A stretch of 64,000 nucleotides of DNA from Sisyra terminalis (Eukaryota; Arthropoda; Insecta; Neuroptera; Sisyridae), in the NCBI GenBank assembly GCA_958496175.1, contig OY292278.1, positions 41,850,001 to 41,914,000 of the forward strand. Direction: 5' to 3'. The position numbers were made by a program, and so were the translations under genes. Position 1 is the first letter of the stretch; each line of letters opens with the position of its first letter. The notes under the pieces were generated by a model that saw nothing but the letters and a program-made list of their open reading frames with translations, made no database searches and was not told the origin of the DNA. Positions 37,281-47,915 of the stretch are shown piece by piece.

Positions 37281-39443
37281 ACTACATAAGGATACATGTA
37301 TATTAATAATATTTGAATTTTATGCAATGAAACTTTATGGAACTTGACATATCTATACTATATAAAAGATGTATGAAACTCAAAATGTTCCCATATATAT
37401 TTTAAGTTTCATATATTGTTATAACTTGCCCGACTTAACTATTTCAAAACAACGTTCGTTCTTTGTCAGTAGAGACCACTAATTTTTGTGTACGAAATTG
37501 TCGGACACTATTTTTTCTTTAGTTCGCGGAAATTCAGCTGTTAGCAATAATATGGTTTATAATTTGAATTGGTACGTTCACAACTAATAGAAGTCGATAC
37601 TTATAAACGTAGCTCTATTTTTCCTTGATATATATCTCAAAGTATATTTTTAGTGTTTCACGAACAGCCATAACAATTTAGACTGGCAGGAAAACGTTTG
37701 TTCGGTTTTGCTAGAAATTAACTAAGTATATTTGTCACATATTAGAATTACATATAGAAGTCAGGCTTTTTAAGCCTGATGAATTAAGAATATGCACTCA
37801 AACTTTCAATAGATTTGTGTTTAAGTGTAGCATTTTCTAACGCCAGCTTACCAGAGCTATAGATAAACAATTTTGGATAGAGGAATCATTTTAATACCAA
37901 ATGAGGAAATTAAATATATTTTGTATAGAAATTTCGATGATTTTTCCCAATTGATCATATAATCAAAGATTATTTGCTATACTTAATCTACTGTTCAAGC
38001 AGATCAACTTGTATACCTTGCATGATCGACGTATCCGGGGATAGTTTGTTAAAGTATAATTTATACATTGATAAGACTTCTACCAACTTCTACCTATTGT
38101 TTAAGGACTTCAATAGTAACAAAAAATTGTGTTATTGTACATTAAATGCAAAAAATTCTCACAAACACGGTTTTGTGTTTTCAAAATTTCCACGGTTGAC
38201 GAAAAATTAGTAAGTTTGAGTCAATTATTACAAAAGATTCAGGCCAGTCCTGGATTACAATACGTATAGGATATTGCACCAACACAACAATATAACATTT
38301 ATAATTCCACAAAACATTTTTTTAACTTTTAACTTCAGGTATAATTTCTATGAATTCGGTACAAAAGTTCATTACATCTCAAGGCCGAACACATACGATT
38401 TTACTATTTTACGACTTCCATCATCTTGTAATAAACTTTTATACATTTTTTATTGAGTTTTACTAACCGTCCTTTTATAACACACATGTACATAGTTCCT
38501 CAATAACTCGAGACTTTATAGACAAAAATTTCATAAAAATTAGTTATTTTATTCTACATCTTTTTATATATAGTCCACAGAAAATGAAGCCATGCAAATT
38601 AAATCGCGGGTATTAGCTAGTTTAATTGTTTAAGTTATTTTTTTTTTCGAAAATATCTTTGAACTGTAAGGATATCAATTAAACGTTCATTAGCATTATA
38701 AAAACTTGCTACAAGTCGTTAATTTTATCCAGTTCGAGCGATTCTTGCTAATTACTTTTCCTCACTTTTTATAAATGTATCTGTAGAGAAAAAAGGACAA
38801 TTTACACTTCCTTACTCATCATTGCGCTATTTTTTGCAATGCAGATACTCCATTGATTTCTAATCCCTAATTAATTAATACTTTTTCTTCCATCAATTTC
38901 CACCGGGACTCGTTAATATTTACCGAGTTTTTACATTGTTTGATGAAATTTCTCTGTATATGCATTTTTTCCCTATCATTTACTTTGATTAAAAGCTTGC
39001 AAATTGATTTGACTTATTACTAAATTGGACTACAATGAACCAACGTTCGTCCACTATGTGTTTGGAATATTTTTCAATTCTATAACTTTATTATTTTCCA
39101 TTAATATAATGAATGTGGTTGTTATTTTGAAAGGGAAAATCAAAACGGATTTGGTCCAATTTGTTAAAATTCAATCGAGACAACTAAAAAGCTATTATTT
39201 GCGACAGGGGTTGGTATCTTTAGTGTTTTAAAATTCAAAAATCAATGAATTATTCAACGCTTTATAAGGGTTACAAAGGGTATGTTTCAGTAGTACAAAT
39301 ACGAATTATTTGTAAGCAATAGAAGTGCTTTCTATGGTCATTCCAATTCAATCCAATGGGATATCTAATAATAATTATTGACCACTGAAGAGGTATACTT
39401 CACAATCGAGTTACGTATCCCGATTAAATCGTAAATATACCGT
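37281..39443. other. AT-rich DNA, nothing recognised
   Basis: Short frames at 37974-38456 and 39025-39231 are AT-codon-rich and lack motifs. CTGATGA at 37775 is not followed by a hammerhead fold. Confidence 0.5.
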
Positions 39444-39451
39444 GTAAACTG

Positions 39452-40624
39452 TAGACTGGGCCAAAAAAATCGACTATTTTTTTTTTGAAAAGTATAGCGA
39501 AAATATTGTTCAAGGTGACAAAAAAAAATATCGGGAAGGTTTTAACCCTTAATATTAAAATTAAGAGGTCTATCATCTTTAATTTCGATTTTTTATTTGT
39601 GCTTTCATTTTTGCGTCAATGCTGTCAAACTATTAAGGTAAAAAAATCATTTTCACATATATTTATAGAAAATTAAACTCCCTACAAAAACCGTCTCTTT
39701 AAAATTTTTTGTCAGACACGCCGTTTAATCAAATAATCAAGCTTTAAACATTGATATAATTTTTGGATTCATCTTCTTTATTTTGAAAGTTTGTAACTAA
39801 CAAACAAATAAATATGTAGAAATAAACAATATAGATTCATGAAAGGAATTTAATGCTCTACAAAAAAGGTATCTTAACGTTTTTACATAAAATCACTTTG
39901 TCAAAAGTTATTCATAATTAAAGTTGATTGAAATATTAAGTTATTGTTTTTTTCGTTTTTGAACCAATTTTCTTTCACTCAGTGGGACAAATTGATATTT
40001 TATATCATCGAAAATTATCATTTCATCAATTTTTTCGCTTGAAATATCTAAATTCCATAATATATCCAAACCTATTCTCGGTCAACAGCTATTTATTACA
40101 CGAAATTGTAGATTTACTTTAATATTATTAATTTAATATTTCATTCAACTTTAATGGTGAATAACTTTTGAAAAAGTGAGTTTACGTAAAAACGTTAAAA
40201 AACCTTTTTTGTAGAGCATTAAATTCCCTTCAAGAATCTATATTGTTCATTTCTATATATTTATTGGTTCGTTAATTATAAAATTCCAAAATAAAGAAGA
40301 TAAATCTAAAAATGATATCAATGTTTAAAGCTTGATTATTCGGAAACGGCGTGTCTGGTAAAAATTTTTAAAGAAACGTTTTTTGTAGGGAATTTAATTT
40401 TCAGTAAATATATGTGCAGATGATTTTTTTTACCTTGATAGTTGGACAGCATTGACGCAAAAATGAAAGCACAAATAAAAAATCCAAATTTAAGATGATA
40501 GACCTCTTAATATTAATACTAAGGGCTCAAACCTTCCCCATTATTTTTATTTGTCACCTAGAACAATATTTTCGATATTTAAAAAAAAAATTAAAAAAAA
40601 AGTCGATTTGTTTGGGCCAATCTA
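39452..40624. mobile_element. hAT-like foldback element, copy A (1.17 kb)
   Basis: Termini TAGACTGGGCCAAA and, on the other side, the complement of TAGATTGGCCCAAA. It is flanked by a perfect 8-bp duplication GTAAACTG at 39444-39451 and 40625-40632, the hAT hallmark. The two halves pair over most of the length, and each half holds further repeats: a near-palindrome CTTAATATTAAAATTAAG close to each end and TAGAGCATTAAATT-type motifs inside. It has no transposase and is therefore non-autonomous. Confidence 0.9.
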
Positions 40625-40979
40625 GTAAACTGGATAACGTAATCGTAAAAATTTTACAATATAGTAGAAAATTGATGATGTATTAACCATTAAGAATCCA
40701 TTAATAATCTTTAAACATTATGAATCTTTGTAGAGAAATTATGAGCCAAAAATATTTATGCTATTGCGCATTGTATAGAAACTCTATTGTTTATATAGGT
40801 ACCTTCCCTACGTAATCTATTTGAATTTGTATGAATCTATGGCAAATTTGGTATTTCAATCGAAACATTTAAGGCATAAAAATTGTGAAAAATTCGACGA
40901 AAATACTACCATAAAATACCGAAAACGGTATAGAAAAAAGTTTGATTATAGTGGTATGTTCATTCATGAGATACATGAC

Positions 40980-41420
40980 CGTAGGTGGCGATTAATTTGA
41001 GACGTTTTTGCACGATTGGGAAATGTTTTTGTTGCGTCTGCAACAATGCGTTGGGATAGCGTGCCGGAAAATCTGTTGGAAAATCGTGTGGTAGGGAAAG
41101 AGCGTTAAGCCGGTGCGTCGCATAGAAGCACCACTGACATATAAACCCGGAACATTTTCAATGTCGCGCTTTTCATCCCCCAAGCATCGAAAGTCCGACG
41201 AAGGCGAGAACGTGAACGCCACCATCGGCCCAAAGCTCCTCGCATCAAAGTTGCCAACGAACGAACGTTTCGAATGAAACGGAAAGTTTTTCGCGTAAAA
41301 CGATAGAGATGTACGATAGATGCAACGGTTTACGCAAACTCGATCGATGTCGTTTCCATGCCAACGGCTGATCTGTCACACGGTAAAAGCACACGCATAT
41401 TTTATGAACAGTTCTGTACG
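40980..41420. promoter_or_regulatory. CpG-richer island about 2.5 kb downstream of the Spätzle gene
   Basis: GC content and CpG words (CGACGAAGGCGAGAACG, CGAACGAACGTTTCG) rise here. A 77-codon minus-strand frame at 40992-41225 has no recognised motif. It may be a promoter, exon or enhancer of an unseen gene. Confidence 0.3.
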
Positions 41421-42205
41421 CACTAATGACGCCGTCAAATCGTATGTAGTTTTAATGAAGAAACAACTCGATTTTGAATGGAAATTCGTGTCACAGAAAA
41501 TACATTACACATTATATATATACAACTCCCATACCCCCGCATCTCGTTAGCATCCACCCCCCCATTTTCCCACCCTCAAAATTACACAGAAACAGAGCTT
41601 TCCACGGCGGAAAACACGGAAATGTGTAACCTGCATATATTCAGCGACACACATTTACCAATTTCATCCACCAAAAGCTGCTTAAAAAAAAAATTTCAAC
41701 TTCCCACCCCTAAAGTTAAAATATATCTATGTAACTTTAATATATTTGTGCCAGCGATTGCAAATACTTTCACCTACAATAACAATAAATTAAATACTCC
41801 CATTGCCATTTGCTTTCGGAACAAATCGATCGATTTTATTAATGGATAGAATGGTGTATAATTAGATGCCAAAATTTATTTATATACACCACGATATTTA
41901 ATTCATGACCGAAATACTCTCAAACCGCAATCAAACATGGAAAACTTTTGAAAATAATGTTTACCTTTACGTTTTTAATTTGGATTTCCTCAACAGTACT
42001 TCCACAACGTTCTGTCGTCTTTCTGCCCCTTTGTGATGCACCAAATTTTAAAAAAGTTTAGATTGGGAAATTTTACTATTTCAGCGATTCGTCCATATTA
42101 TTTCTAAATAAAAAAAAATAAGTTAGAAATTAATTTTCAAGGAAAGGTTTACTACTATAAAATTAGCTAGTCTTAGGACAGGAAAAGTAAAGATAGTAAG
42201 ATAAA

Positions 42206-42464
42206 TGAACCGTTTATTTTGAAAGTGAGCTAAGTCCATTTCAAGAACAATCCCTATAGTGTTTTCATTTTTAACCATAGGAACATAAGATAATAAGGAG
42301 GAGGGAATAATTGGCGTTTTTGTTAACAACTAAAATGAAATCAGTTATTTCTGAAAACTTAACAGTTAAATAATTAACATACTTTATTCTAGTTACAAGA
42401 AGAAGAATCACCATATAGACCGTCCTTGAAATGGACTTACGCCACTTCCAAAATAAACGAGTCA
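42206..42464. repeat. Small inverted repeat related to the 52-54 kb repeats
   Basis: TTTATTTTGAAAGTGAGCTA...GTCCATTTCAAG at 42206-42246 is inverted at 42423-42464. The same sequence closes the repeats at 52901-52935 and 54060-54110. Confidence 0.65.
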
Positions 42465-43783
42465 AATAATTAGTTTTTCCCCATACTAATCTACTTAACG
42501 TATAATATATAAATAACGTATAAATAATAATTTTACGTATAATAATAATATTTATACGTATAAACGTATAAATAACGAAAAAATATACCTTTTCGTTTTT
42601 CAACAGTATTTTCTTTTAGTGCCTCAAGAGTTTGCAAAACTCTTTATGTTTCTTTCTTCCCACTTCTTTTTTGCAAAGCAAATGCGTCAACTGTTAAAAA
42701 CTTTAGCTTCGGAATTATTTTTTCTTGCAAGTTCTAAACAAAACAAAAAAAATAAAACATTTAAAAAAACTTTCCGAACATCCTTAAACCTATTGCTAAT
42801 TGTTTCTATTACTTATTTTCTAAATTAAATATCTTAGTTTCTGCTTGCATATTCTACGATTATTTTGGTACAAATTAATATTTCTAATCAAATAATTGTT
42901 TAGTTATTCGAATAGTCGTATTGTTTTTATATACACTAATATAGCTATAATTCTTTCATCTTAAATTTGAAAGTATTTAAAAAATAAAAAGCCAAATTTA
43001 CAAACACCAGTTGTTAGGCAACCCAACATACGTTAATGTACAACTTTTCAAATAGTTACTTCAATTTTTAACAAATAATGAGCAAAACACGAACAAGACC
43101 AAGTTTTTAACAAGGCAATTTATCTAATGACCCTATTTCATATAAATAATTTTTTTTTCGCCTTAAGTCCCACTCGAAAAGTTTATAATATCATTGCGAA
43201 GCCTGAAGCTTTAACGCGAACTCTAATCCTATATTCGTTTTCGTGGAATTCGCTAAAGTTTTAAGGTTTAGACTTAAGGCTCATCTTTAGTAACACCAAC
43301 CGAAAATATAATATATACAATAAAATGTAGTACAACAAAATGGAAACAGGAGAGGATAATGAAGACAAAACACAAACTTAAAAAATTTTAAATTTAATGC
43401 TTCGTAAAAAACAAACTATTTTAAGAGTAAATTAAAATATTTTCTTTTAAGTTGCGAGGTTTTACCTTCGTTTATTCTATGTACTGTGTTGAAAATTTAA
43501 TTATTTTTTTTTTTTTTTGATAATAAATAAATATGTTCAATTCTGTGCCTGATTAATTAAAAAAGACATTAACTTTCACAGCCTATTTAACTGAAAAATA
43601 TGCTTACAAAGATGAGATATTATAATAGAAGTTACAAAGAAAAAATTACAATGTAAAACTGGCTCTTTTTAATACTTAAATTATGATTATTATATATAAA
43701 AAATGCGATGAAAACGTTTCGATATTCTAATTAAGATAATTAATAAATATGCGATCATCGCCGAATAAAAAAAAATAGGACAG

Positions 43784-43885
43784 GAAAAATTCAATACCGT
43801 TTTTAAATATCCTTTCAAGGGAAAACTCTTGGATCCAACATGGAAAAATGAGATGGATGACAATTGGGAAGAATACATGAATCAG
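43784..43885 (+). CDS. Possible small exon just downstream of the Spätzle stop, opposite strand
   Basis: A 34-codon open segment runs from GGACAG|GAA to CAG|GTTGTT. It includes KGKLLDPTWKNEMDD and NWEEYMNQ, which reads like protein rather than AT-rich noise. The acceptor has a purine-rich, not pyrimidine-rich, upstream tract, and the donor is weak. An alternative start at 43820 after TCCTTTCAAG would give 22 codons. Its phase-0 end does not match the phase needed at 46915, so a further exon would be required between them. No family is recognised. Confidence 0.28.
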
Positions 43886-43937
43886 GTTGTTCTTTTTTCT
43901 AGTGCGTTATAATGAAGTTGATTTTTGCGTTTTTTTT

Positions 43938-44106
43938 TTAATTATTTGAAATTGTACAAACACAGCAACTGGGAAACCAAAAAACGTCGCTGTACAGCCG
44001 TTGTCCACCACCTTCCAGTGCCACCAAACGTTTTTGTACATATTTCTGTTCACATCGAGCCGTATATCCCGTGGGAAGACTGCACAAACTGCTACAAAAC
44101 TGCGAT
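43938..44106 (-). CDS. Spätzle-like gene, terminal exon with second half of cystine knot
   Basis: A strong polypyrimidine tract and TTTGCAG precede 44106. The exon codes for the last 55 residues, ending CVCTISNN and TAA. It carries six of the eight mature-domain cysteines, the GYTARCEQKYVQKR segment and the terminal SCCVC typical of Spätzle knots. An ATTAAA on the minus strand at 43673-43668 and an AATAAA at 43476-43471 are possible poly(A) signals; neither can be confirmed. Confidence 0.95.
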
Positions 44107-46442
44107 CTGCAAAAAAAATATACATCAAAACATTGAAACTCAACAATCAATATTGGTGGTGTAAATTTACGAATTGAAAATTCTTTAATTAAACGCGTCG
44201 ATAATCGTATAAACGCTTGACTGAACCACGTAATTAAATCGCGATATTCGGTGAAATACTTACGCACAAGTTTCGCTTTTCACTAATTGAGTATAGCGCT
44301 GATCGATTTCTTGGATATTAACCACATACATCCAATTGCCCATACTATTTAGGGCCGCTTTTGGCATTATGTATTCGGAGCGGGTGGTGCACAATTGATC
44401 ACCGGTGAGGGTTTGTCGTTTGGTACGGGAATGAGTTCGCATTTCTGTTAGATCGTTGATTATCCCGAGAAATTCATCCCGTTTTTGTCTCGATAAAATG
44501 ACGTCCGTCTCGTGATTATAATCTTGTGGTGTTTGATCGACACGTCGAGGCGGCTTTTTGTTCACCAGCGCTTTGAAAGATTCGGTCTTCGGAATATTCT
44601 TTGATTTACTCTTTGTCTTTGACGTCCCACGTTTATATCTTTGGTGTGGCGGCTTTGCATAACGTGGCGGAATCGATCGGGAATATCTACAAATTACCAT
44701 CAATGAAACAATATTCATAATGTCTATCATCTATTATTATAAAGAGGAAAGATTTGATTGTTTGTTTGCTTTGAATAGGCTCCGAAACTACTTGACCGAT
44801 TTAAAAAATTCTTTCACTGTTGAGAAACTACACTATTTCCGGTGAACATAGGCTTTATTAAATTTTCAAAAAAGTTAGGGGTCCATACTAAAACTCCAAT
44901 AATGTAACCCAAGGTCTGAAAAAATTACCAAAAAAAAAATTCTTTTATCGCGTGCGCTGCAAAAACTATTGGTTATAGAACAAAATAATGTAGTACGATT
45001 TTGTAGAACATATCATGATCTACAAAAAATAGAGGAACAACATATGTCTAACTATTATAGTTATGTCACAATAAGTGTTTTTTCATTTTAAAAAATATAT
45101 ATAAATGCCACCGTTATAAAAGCTCTTTTATTTATACTTTGGGATTAATCCTTATCAAAATAAATGACTTCTTATTTAAGTTTGTTTCAAAACCATTATA
45201 TAACTTTTTGAGTTATTCAATTTGAACATTCCATTCGAAAGATATCACAAGTTTAAAAATGTAAGTTATTTGAAAAATATCGCATGGTCACCCCATTTTA
45301 CTTATAATTAAGACCAACTTTATTGAACTTGGCGATATTTTTAATTTATGTATAGATGCTGATTGATTTACAGATTATTTGGTCTACGGTAGGTATACCT
45401 ACCGTAGCTATACGCATTAGACATACTCTTTTTAGATATTCATAAATATTTTTTGATTATTACATAGAACAATTTTATTCTTTTCAACAGTTTATTAAAT
45501 GTGTCTTTTTAAAGTTGACAAAATAGTGTTTTTAAGTATGATTATGTTTTTCGTAAAAGAAATAAGAAAAATAAAAATTTTCATGTACCACTACAAATGG
45601 CAAATTTGAAAAGAAAACATAATCTACACCTACGTTACGCAGACGAAGTTGCGGAGATCAGCTAGTCTATAATGTTTAGTGGAATTTTAAGTGTAAATAA
45701 ATAAACTAGGAAACTTAATTTTTACAACAAATTAATCTCTTAATTATGAAGCAATTTATATCGTTTACACCTCACCGGATTTGATTTCAATCTCAAAAAT
45801 GATTTACCTTGCCCACCATTCTGCTTGTCCATTAGAACTGCCCCTGGCTCCATTGTAGGGTTTTGCGTAAAATTGCGATGGGTTTTGTTGCGGAAAATAG
45901 CTGCTCTGATATTGTAAATTGCTGTTTAAAACGTGTGGTGGATACACTCCCTTCCGATCAGGGTATCCTTGGAACGTTGAATAATTTGTATTACTAATTG
46001 GAGGTGGCGGCAAATATGAATTTCCTAATTAACAAAAAAGAAAAATTGAATTTGTACCCCGCCGGCACAATTGTCATTATCTTCATAAAACTAGAAATTA
46101 TTAGGACCCAAGGGGACGATTTTTCGTATATGCGAGGGGGATATTCGTATTGAATATTGCGTATGGAGGATATATTGAAAGTACAAGTTAATTGTATTAA
46201 AAAGTAATTTACCGAAGTTATTACTAGGAACGAAGTGTTGCGCTGGTTTTGGAATATGAATTGGCTCGGAATAGCCGACATTTGGTGGAAAATAATTCGG
46301 GGGGCCGTACACGGTGCTCAACGGTGTTGTTTGTGGTGAATATGATGACAGACGGTATGCGTTGAAATCGTCACGAGTTTCGCCTCCAATCAATGTATTG
46401 AAATCGTAACTCCATTTATCGATTAAATATTTGATTAGTTTC
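43938..46442 (-). CDS. Spätzle-like secreted cystine-knot ligand, 3' part of gene (4 exons)
   Basis: Spätzle proteins are secreted proproteins cut to a disulfide-linked dimer that binds Toll receptors in immunity, patterning or neural development. Joined exons 46442-46213, 46024-45808, 44686-44264 and 44106-43938 keep phase at all three junctions and give 345 residues plus stop TAA at 43938-43940. Numbering from the first whole codon, the prodomain runs to residue 239, with furin-type sites RQKR (215-218) and RTKR (236-239). The mature part is 106 residues, the same length as the active C-106 fragment of Drosophila Spätzle. It holds eight cysteines (248, 289, 294, 298, 308, 337, 338, 340) and motifs such as GNWMYVVN, CEQKYVQKRLVALEG and FWFPSCCVC. 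From memory these resemble the Spz3/Spz6 type more than Spz5 or Spz2, but the paralogue is not settled. The first exon here needs two bases from an upstream exon, so start and signal peptide are missing. No AATAAA lies close after the stop. Confidence 0.95.
44264..44686 (-). CDS. Spätzle-like gene, exon with furin sites and first half of cystine knot
   Basis: The acceptor TTTGTAG ends at 44687 and the donor is GTAAGT at 44263-44258, splitting an alanine codon (GC+A). The exon codes for residues 150-289. It opens with a very basic stretch (RYKRGTSKTKSKSK, later KKPPRR), then RQKR and RTKR cleavage sites, then the start of the mature ligand, with cysteines 248 and 289 and the signature EYIMPKAALNSMGNWMYVVN. 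The next intron is 157 bp. Confidence 0.95.
44731..45665 (-). mobile_element. Interspersed 0.93 kb repeat, copy B, inside a Spätzle intron
   Basis: It is the reverse of 36356-37280 over nearly the whole length. It starts 42 bp upstream (in gene orientation) of the 44687 acceptor. Flanks TCTATCAT (44723-44730) and TCTATAAT (45666-45673) agree at 7 of 8 and may be a target duplication. Confidence 0.8.
45808..46024 (-). CDS. Spätzle-like gene, prodomain exon rich in Pro/Tyr/Gln
   Basis: The acceptor TTAATTAG ends at 46025. The first two bases (GA) complete the glycine codon split across the 188-bp intron. The exon codes for residues 78-148, low complexity, with PPPP near the start, SSYFPQQNPSQFYAKPYN in the middle and GQAEWWA at the end. 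It ends AG before the donor GTAAATC at 45807, splitting an arginine codon finished by A at 44686. This prodomain region is typically poorly conserved in the family, so identity rests on phase continuity with the cystine-knot exons. Confidence 0.85.
46213..46442 (-). CDS. Spätzle-like gene, first visible exon (prodomain)
   Basis: The exon follows a TTTTGCAG acceptor (AG at 46444-46443) and ends TTCG before the donor GTAAAT at 46212. It enters with one base of a split codon and leaves with one base of a glycine codon. It encodes residues 1-76 of the visible protein, including KWSYDFNTLIGGETRDDF followed by a Tyr/Pro/Ser-rich stretch with VYGPPNYFPPN. There is no signal peptide and no starting ATG, so at least one coding exon lies further upstream (higher coordinates), perhaps outside the window. 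The intron to the next exon is 188 bp. Confidence 0.88.
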
Positions 46443-46604
46443 CTGCAAAATAAATACGTTGTTACAATAAAATTTTTAATTTTTCACAATTTACTTCTAA
46501 TTAACTTACAACCTTTTTCAGTCTTAATAAAATAGGTAAATAAATCAATATTTATTTTGATGGGATGTAGATTTCTTATGAAACCAAGGAATGCTTACGA
46601 TTAG

Positions 46605-46725
46605 GGATTGCAATACCGGATCAAAAGTTCAATCAAATCATCGGTATTCGGAATGTTTTATATTTTAATTCGGGAATACCGGTTTTAATACCGGTTGTAA
46701 TAATTTTAGAACCAGAAAGAAACCA
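46605..46725. repeat. TAGGGATTGCAATACCGG repeat fragment
   Basis: A hAT-like terminus (TAGGGATTGCAATACCGG) with inner ATACCGGTTTTAATACCGG. The far end is eroded. A second solo end is at 51537-51590 (TAGGGATTGTAATACCGG). Confidence 0.5.
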
Positions 46726-46737
46726 CAAGCCTTTCTT

Positions 46738-46830
46738 CCAGTGCTGGACTGGCCCACCGGGATATTTCCGATATCCCGGTGGGCAACATCCTCGTAAGCC
46801 TACTGGCCCACAAATATAGTCAAGTTTTCC
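46738..46830. repeat. GC-rich hairpin with hAT-like end
   Basis: A 13-bp perfect stem CCCACCGGGATAT (46753-46765) with a 5-base loop and its complement at 46771-46783. It is preceded by CAGTGCTGGACTGGCC, a hAT-like terminus, and followed by CTACTGGCCCAC. Confidence 0.6.
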
Positions 46831-46914
46831 ATTTTTTCTAATGTAATGATATTAAATTTTTACATTTGTTACTTCCATCTATTTCAATTTAACTTGTTAA
46901 TTGTACTTCAACAG

Positions 46915-47179
46915 GAGAAAATATCTGTACCCTAATATGCAAAATTTTAAAAATATGAAAATTGATATAAGTAAATGTATTGGTACTTGTACTAATCGTG
47001 TATCGAATATCCAAGGTACTTATAAAGGTTTTATTGCATGGTTAAATAAAGTTTCACCAAATCAAGTACACACTTGGAGTTATGCATTAATGGTACTGTC
47101 ATTAAGCCCAGAACGTAATTTTGTGCAACAATTACCAGCTCTTTTAGTATCTACGCTATCTAATGATACTGTTAGAAAG
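46915..47179 (+). CDS. Candidate internal exon of an unrecognised plus-strand gene
   Basis: This 265-base segment is open in one frame and flanked by a good acceptor (TACTTCAACAG) and donor (AAAG|GTGGGT). It enters needing two bases and leaves in phase 0. It encodes 88 residues including NMKIDISKCIGTCTNRVSN, GFIAWLNKVSPNQVHTWSY and NFVQQLPALLVSTLSNDTVR. The last third looks helical, as in HEAT-like repeats, but I do not recognise the family. Composition and amino-acid balance look coding, unlike chance frames nearby. It lies 472 bp from the first visible Spätzle exon on the opposite strand, so two genes would be interleaved here. It could also be a decayed gene copy. Confidence 0.55.
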
Positions 47180-47559
47180 GTGGGTTACCCTTTTTCCAAG
47201 TATTGACTTCTAAATCCTTCATCTTCGAATAAATCAAATATTTGTCGGATGGTTTCGAATATTACTGATTTTTGAATTGTATTTTGGTTTGTTGAATCTT
47301 TTTTAGTTTTCGATAACTTTAATTTTTGTTCAGGACACAATTCTTAGTCGCTATCGATGCAAGTGTCAATCATCTTCGATACTTCTACTGAATTCTTTTA
47401 AAAATGAATAGGTTTGTGGGTTAAAAACTTAAAAAAAATTTACTATGAACTTGGACGAATTCGAATTGGTTAGTAGTCTCTTTTCTTCTTTTCATTTTTT
47501 AAAACTATTATATTTATTATCAAAATAATATTTTTCGCTGACTTTGAACAGTTATAAAA

Positions 47560-47910
47560 TATATAGAATATATTGGGGTCCAATTTATGTAGTATAATTT
47601 AATATAATAATATATCAAAATTATACCACAAACATAAAATTAGAACAGAAGTTCAAACAAAAATATTTGTGACGTACTGCCCAGATACGTATTTGGATTG
47701 CCAAGCAAACTACTTGATGACCACTGAGGAAGATTGAAATTCGAAAACGGTCGAAATACGTATATGAAATACGTATCTAGACAATACGTCACAAATATTT
47801 TTGTTTGAACTTCTGTTTAAATTTTATGTTTATGGTACGGTTTTTATATATAATTATATTAAATTATAGGTACTATATAAATTGGACCGCAACATATTCT
47901 ATATATTGTA
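47560..47910. repeat. Foldback element beside hAT-like copy B
   Basis: Left arm about 47560-47700 and right arm about 47770-47910 pair through TTTGTGACGTA, GAACAGAAGTTCAAAC and ATAAAATTTAATT-type segments, then TTGGGGTCCAATTTAT at the outer part. A related remnant without a clear partner is at 13555-13600 (TACGTATTCCGATTGCCAAG). Confidence 0.7.
47716..47762 (+). ncRNA. Hammerhead-like motif at centre of a foldback
   Basis: CTGAGGA (47724-47730), A, GATTG/CGGTC stem II (two G-U pairs), GAAA, then TACGTA. Stem I is not convincing. It occupies the loop region of the 47560-47910 inverted repeat. Confidence 0.35.
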
Positions 47911-47915
47911 TACAT

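Noticed and set aside
37775..37800. Another hammerhead motif at CTGATGA
   Set aside because: No stem II or GAAA follows.
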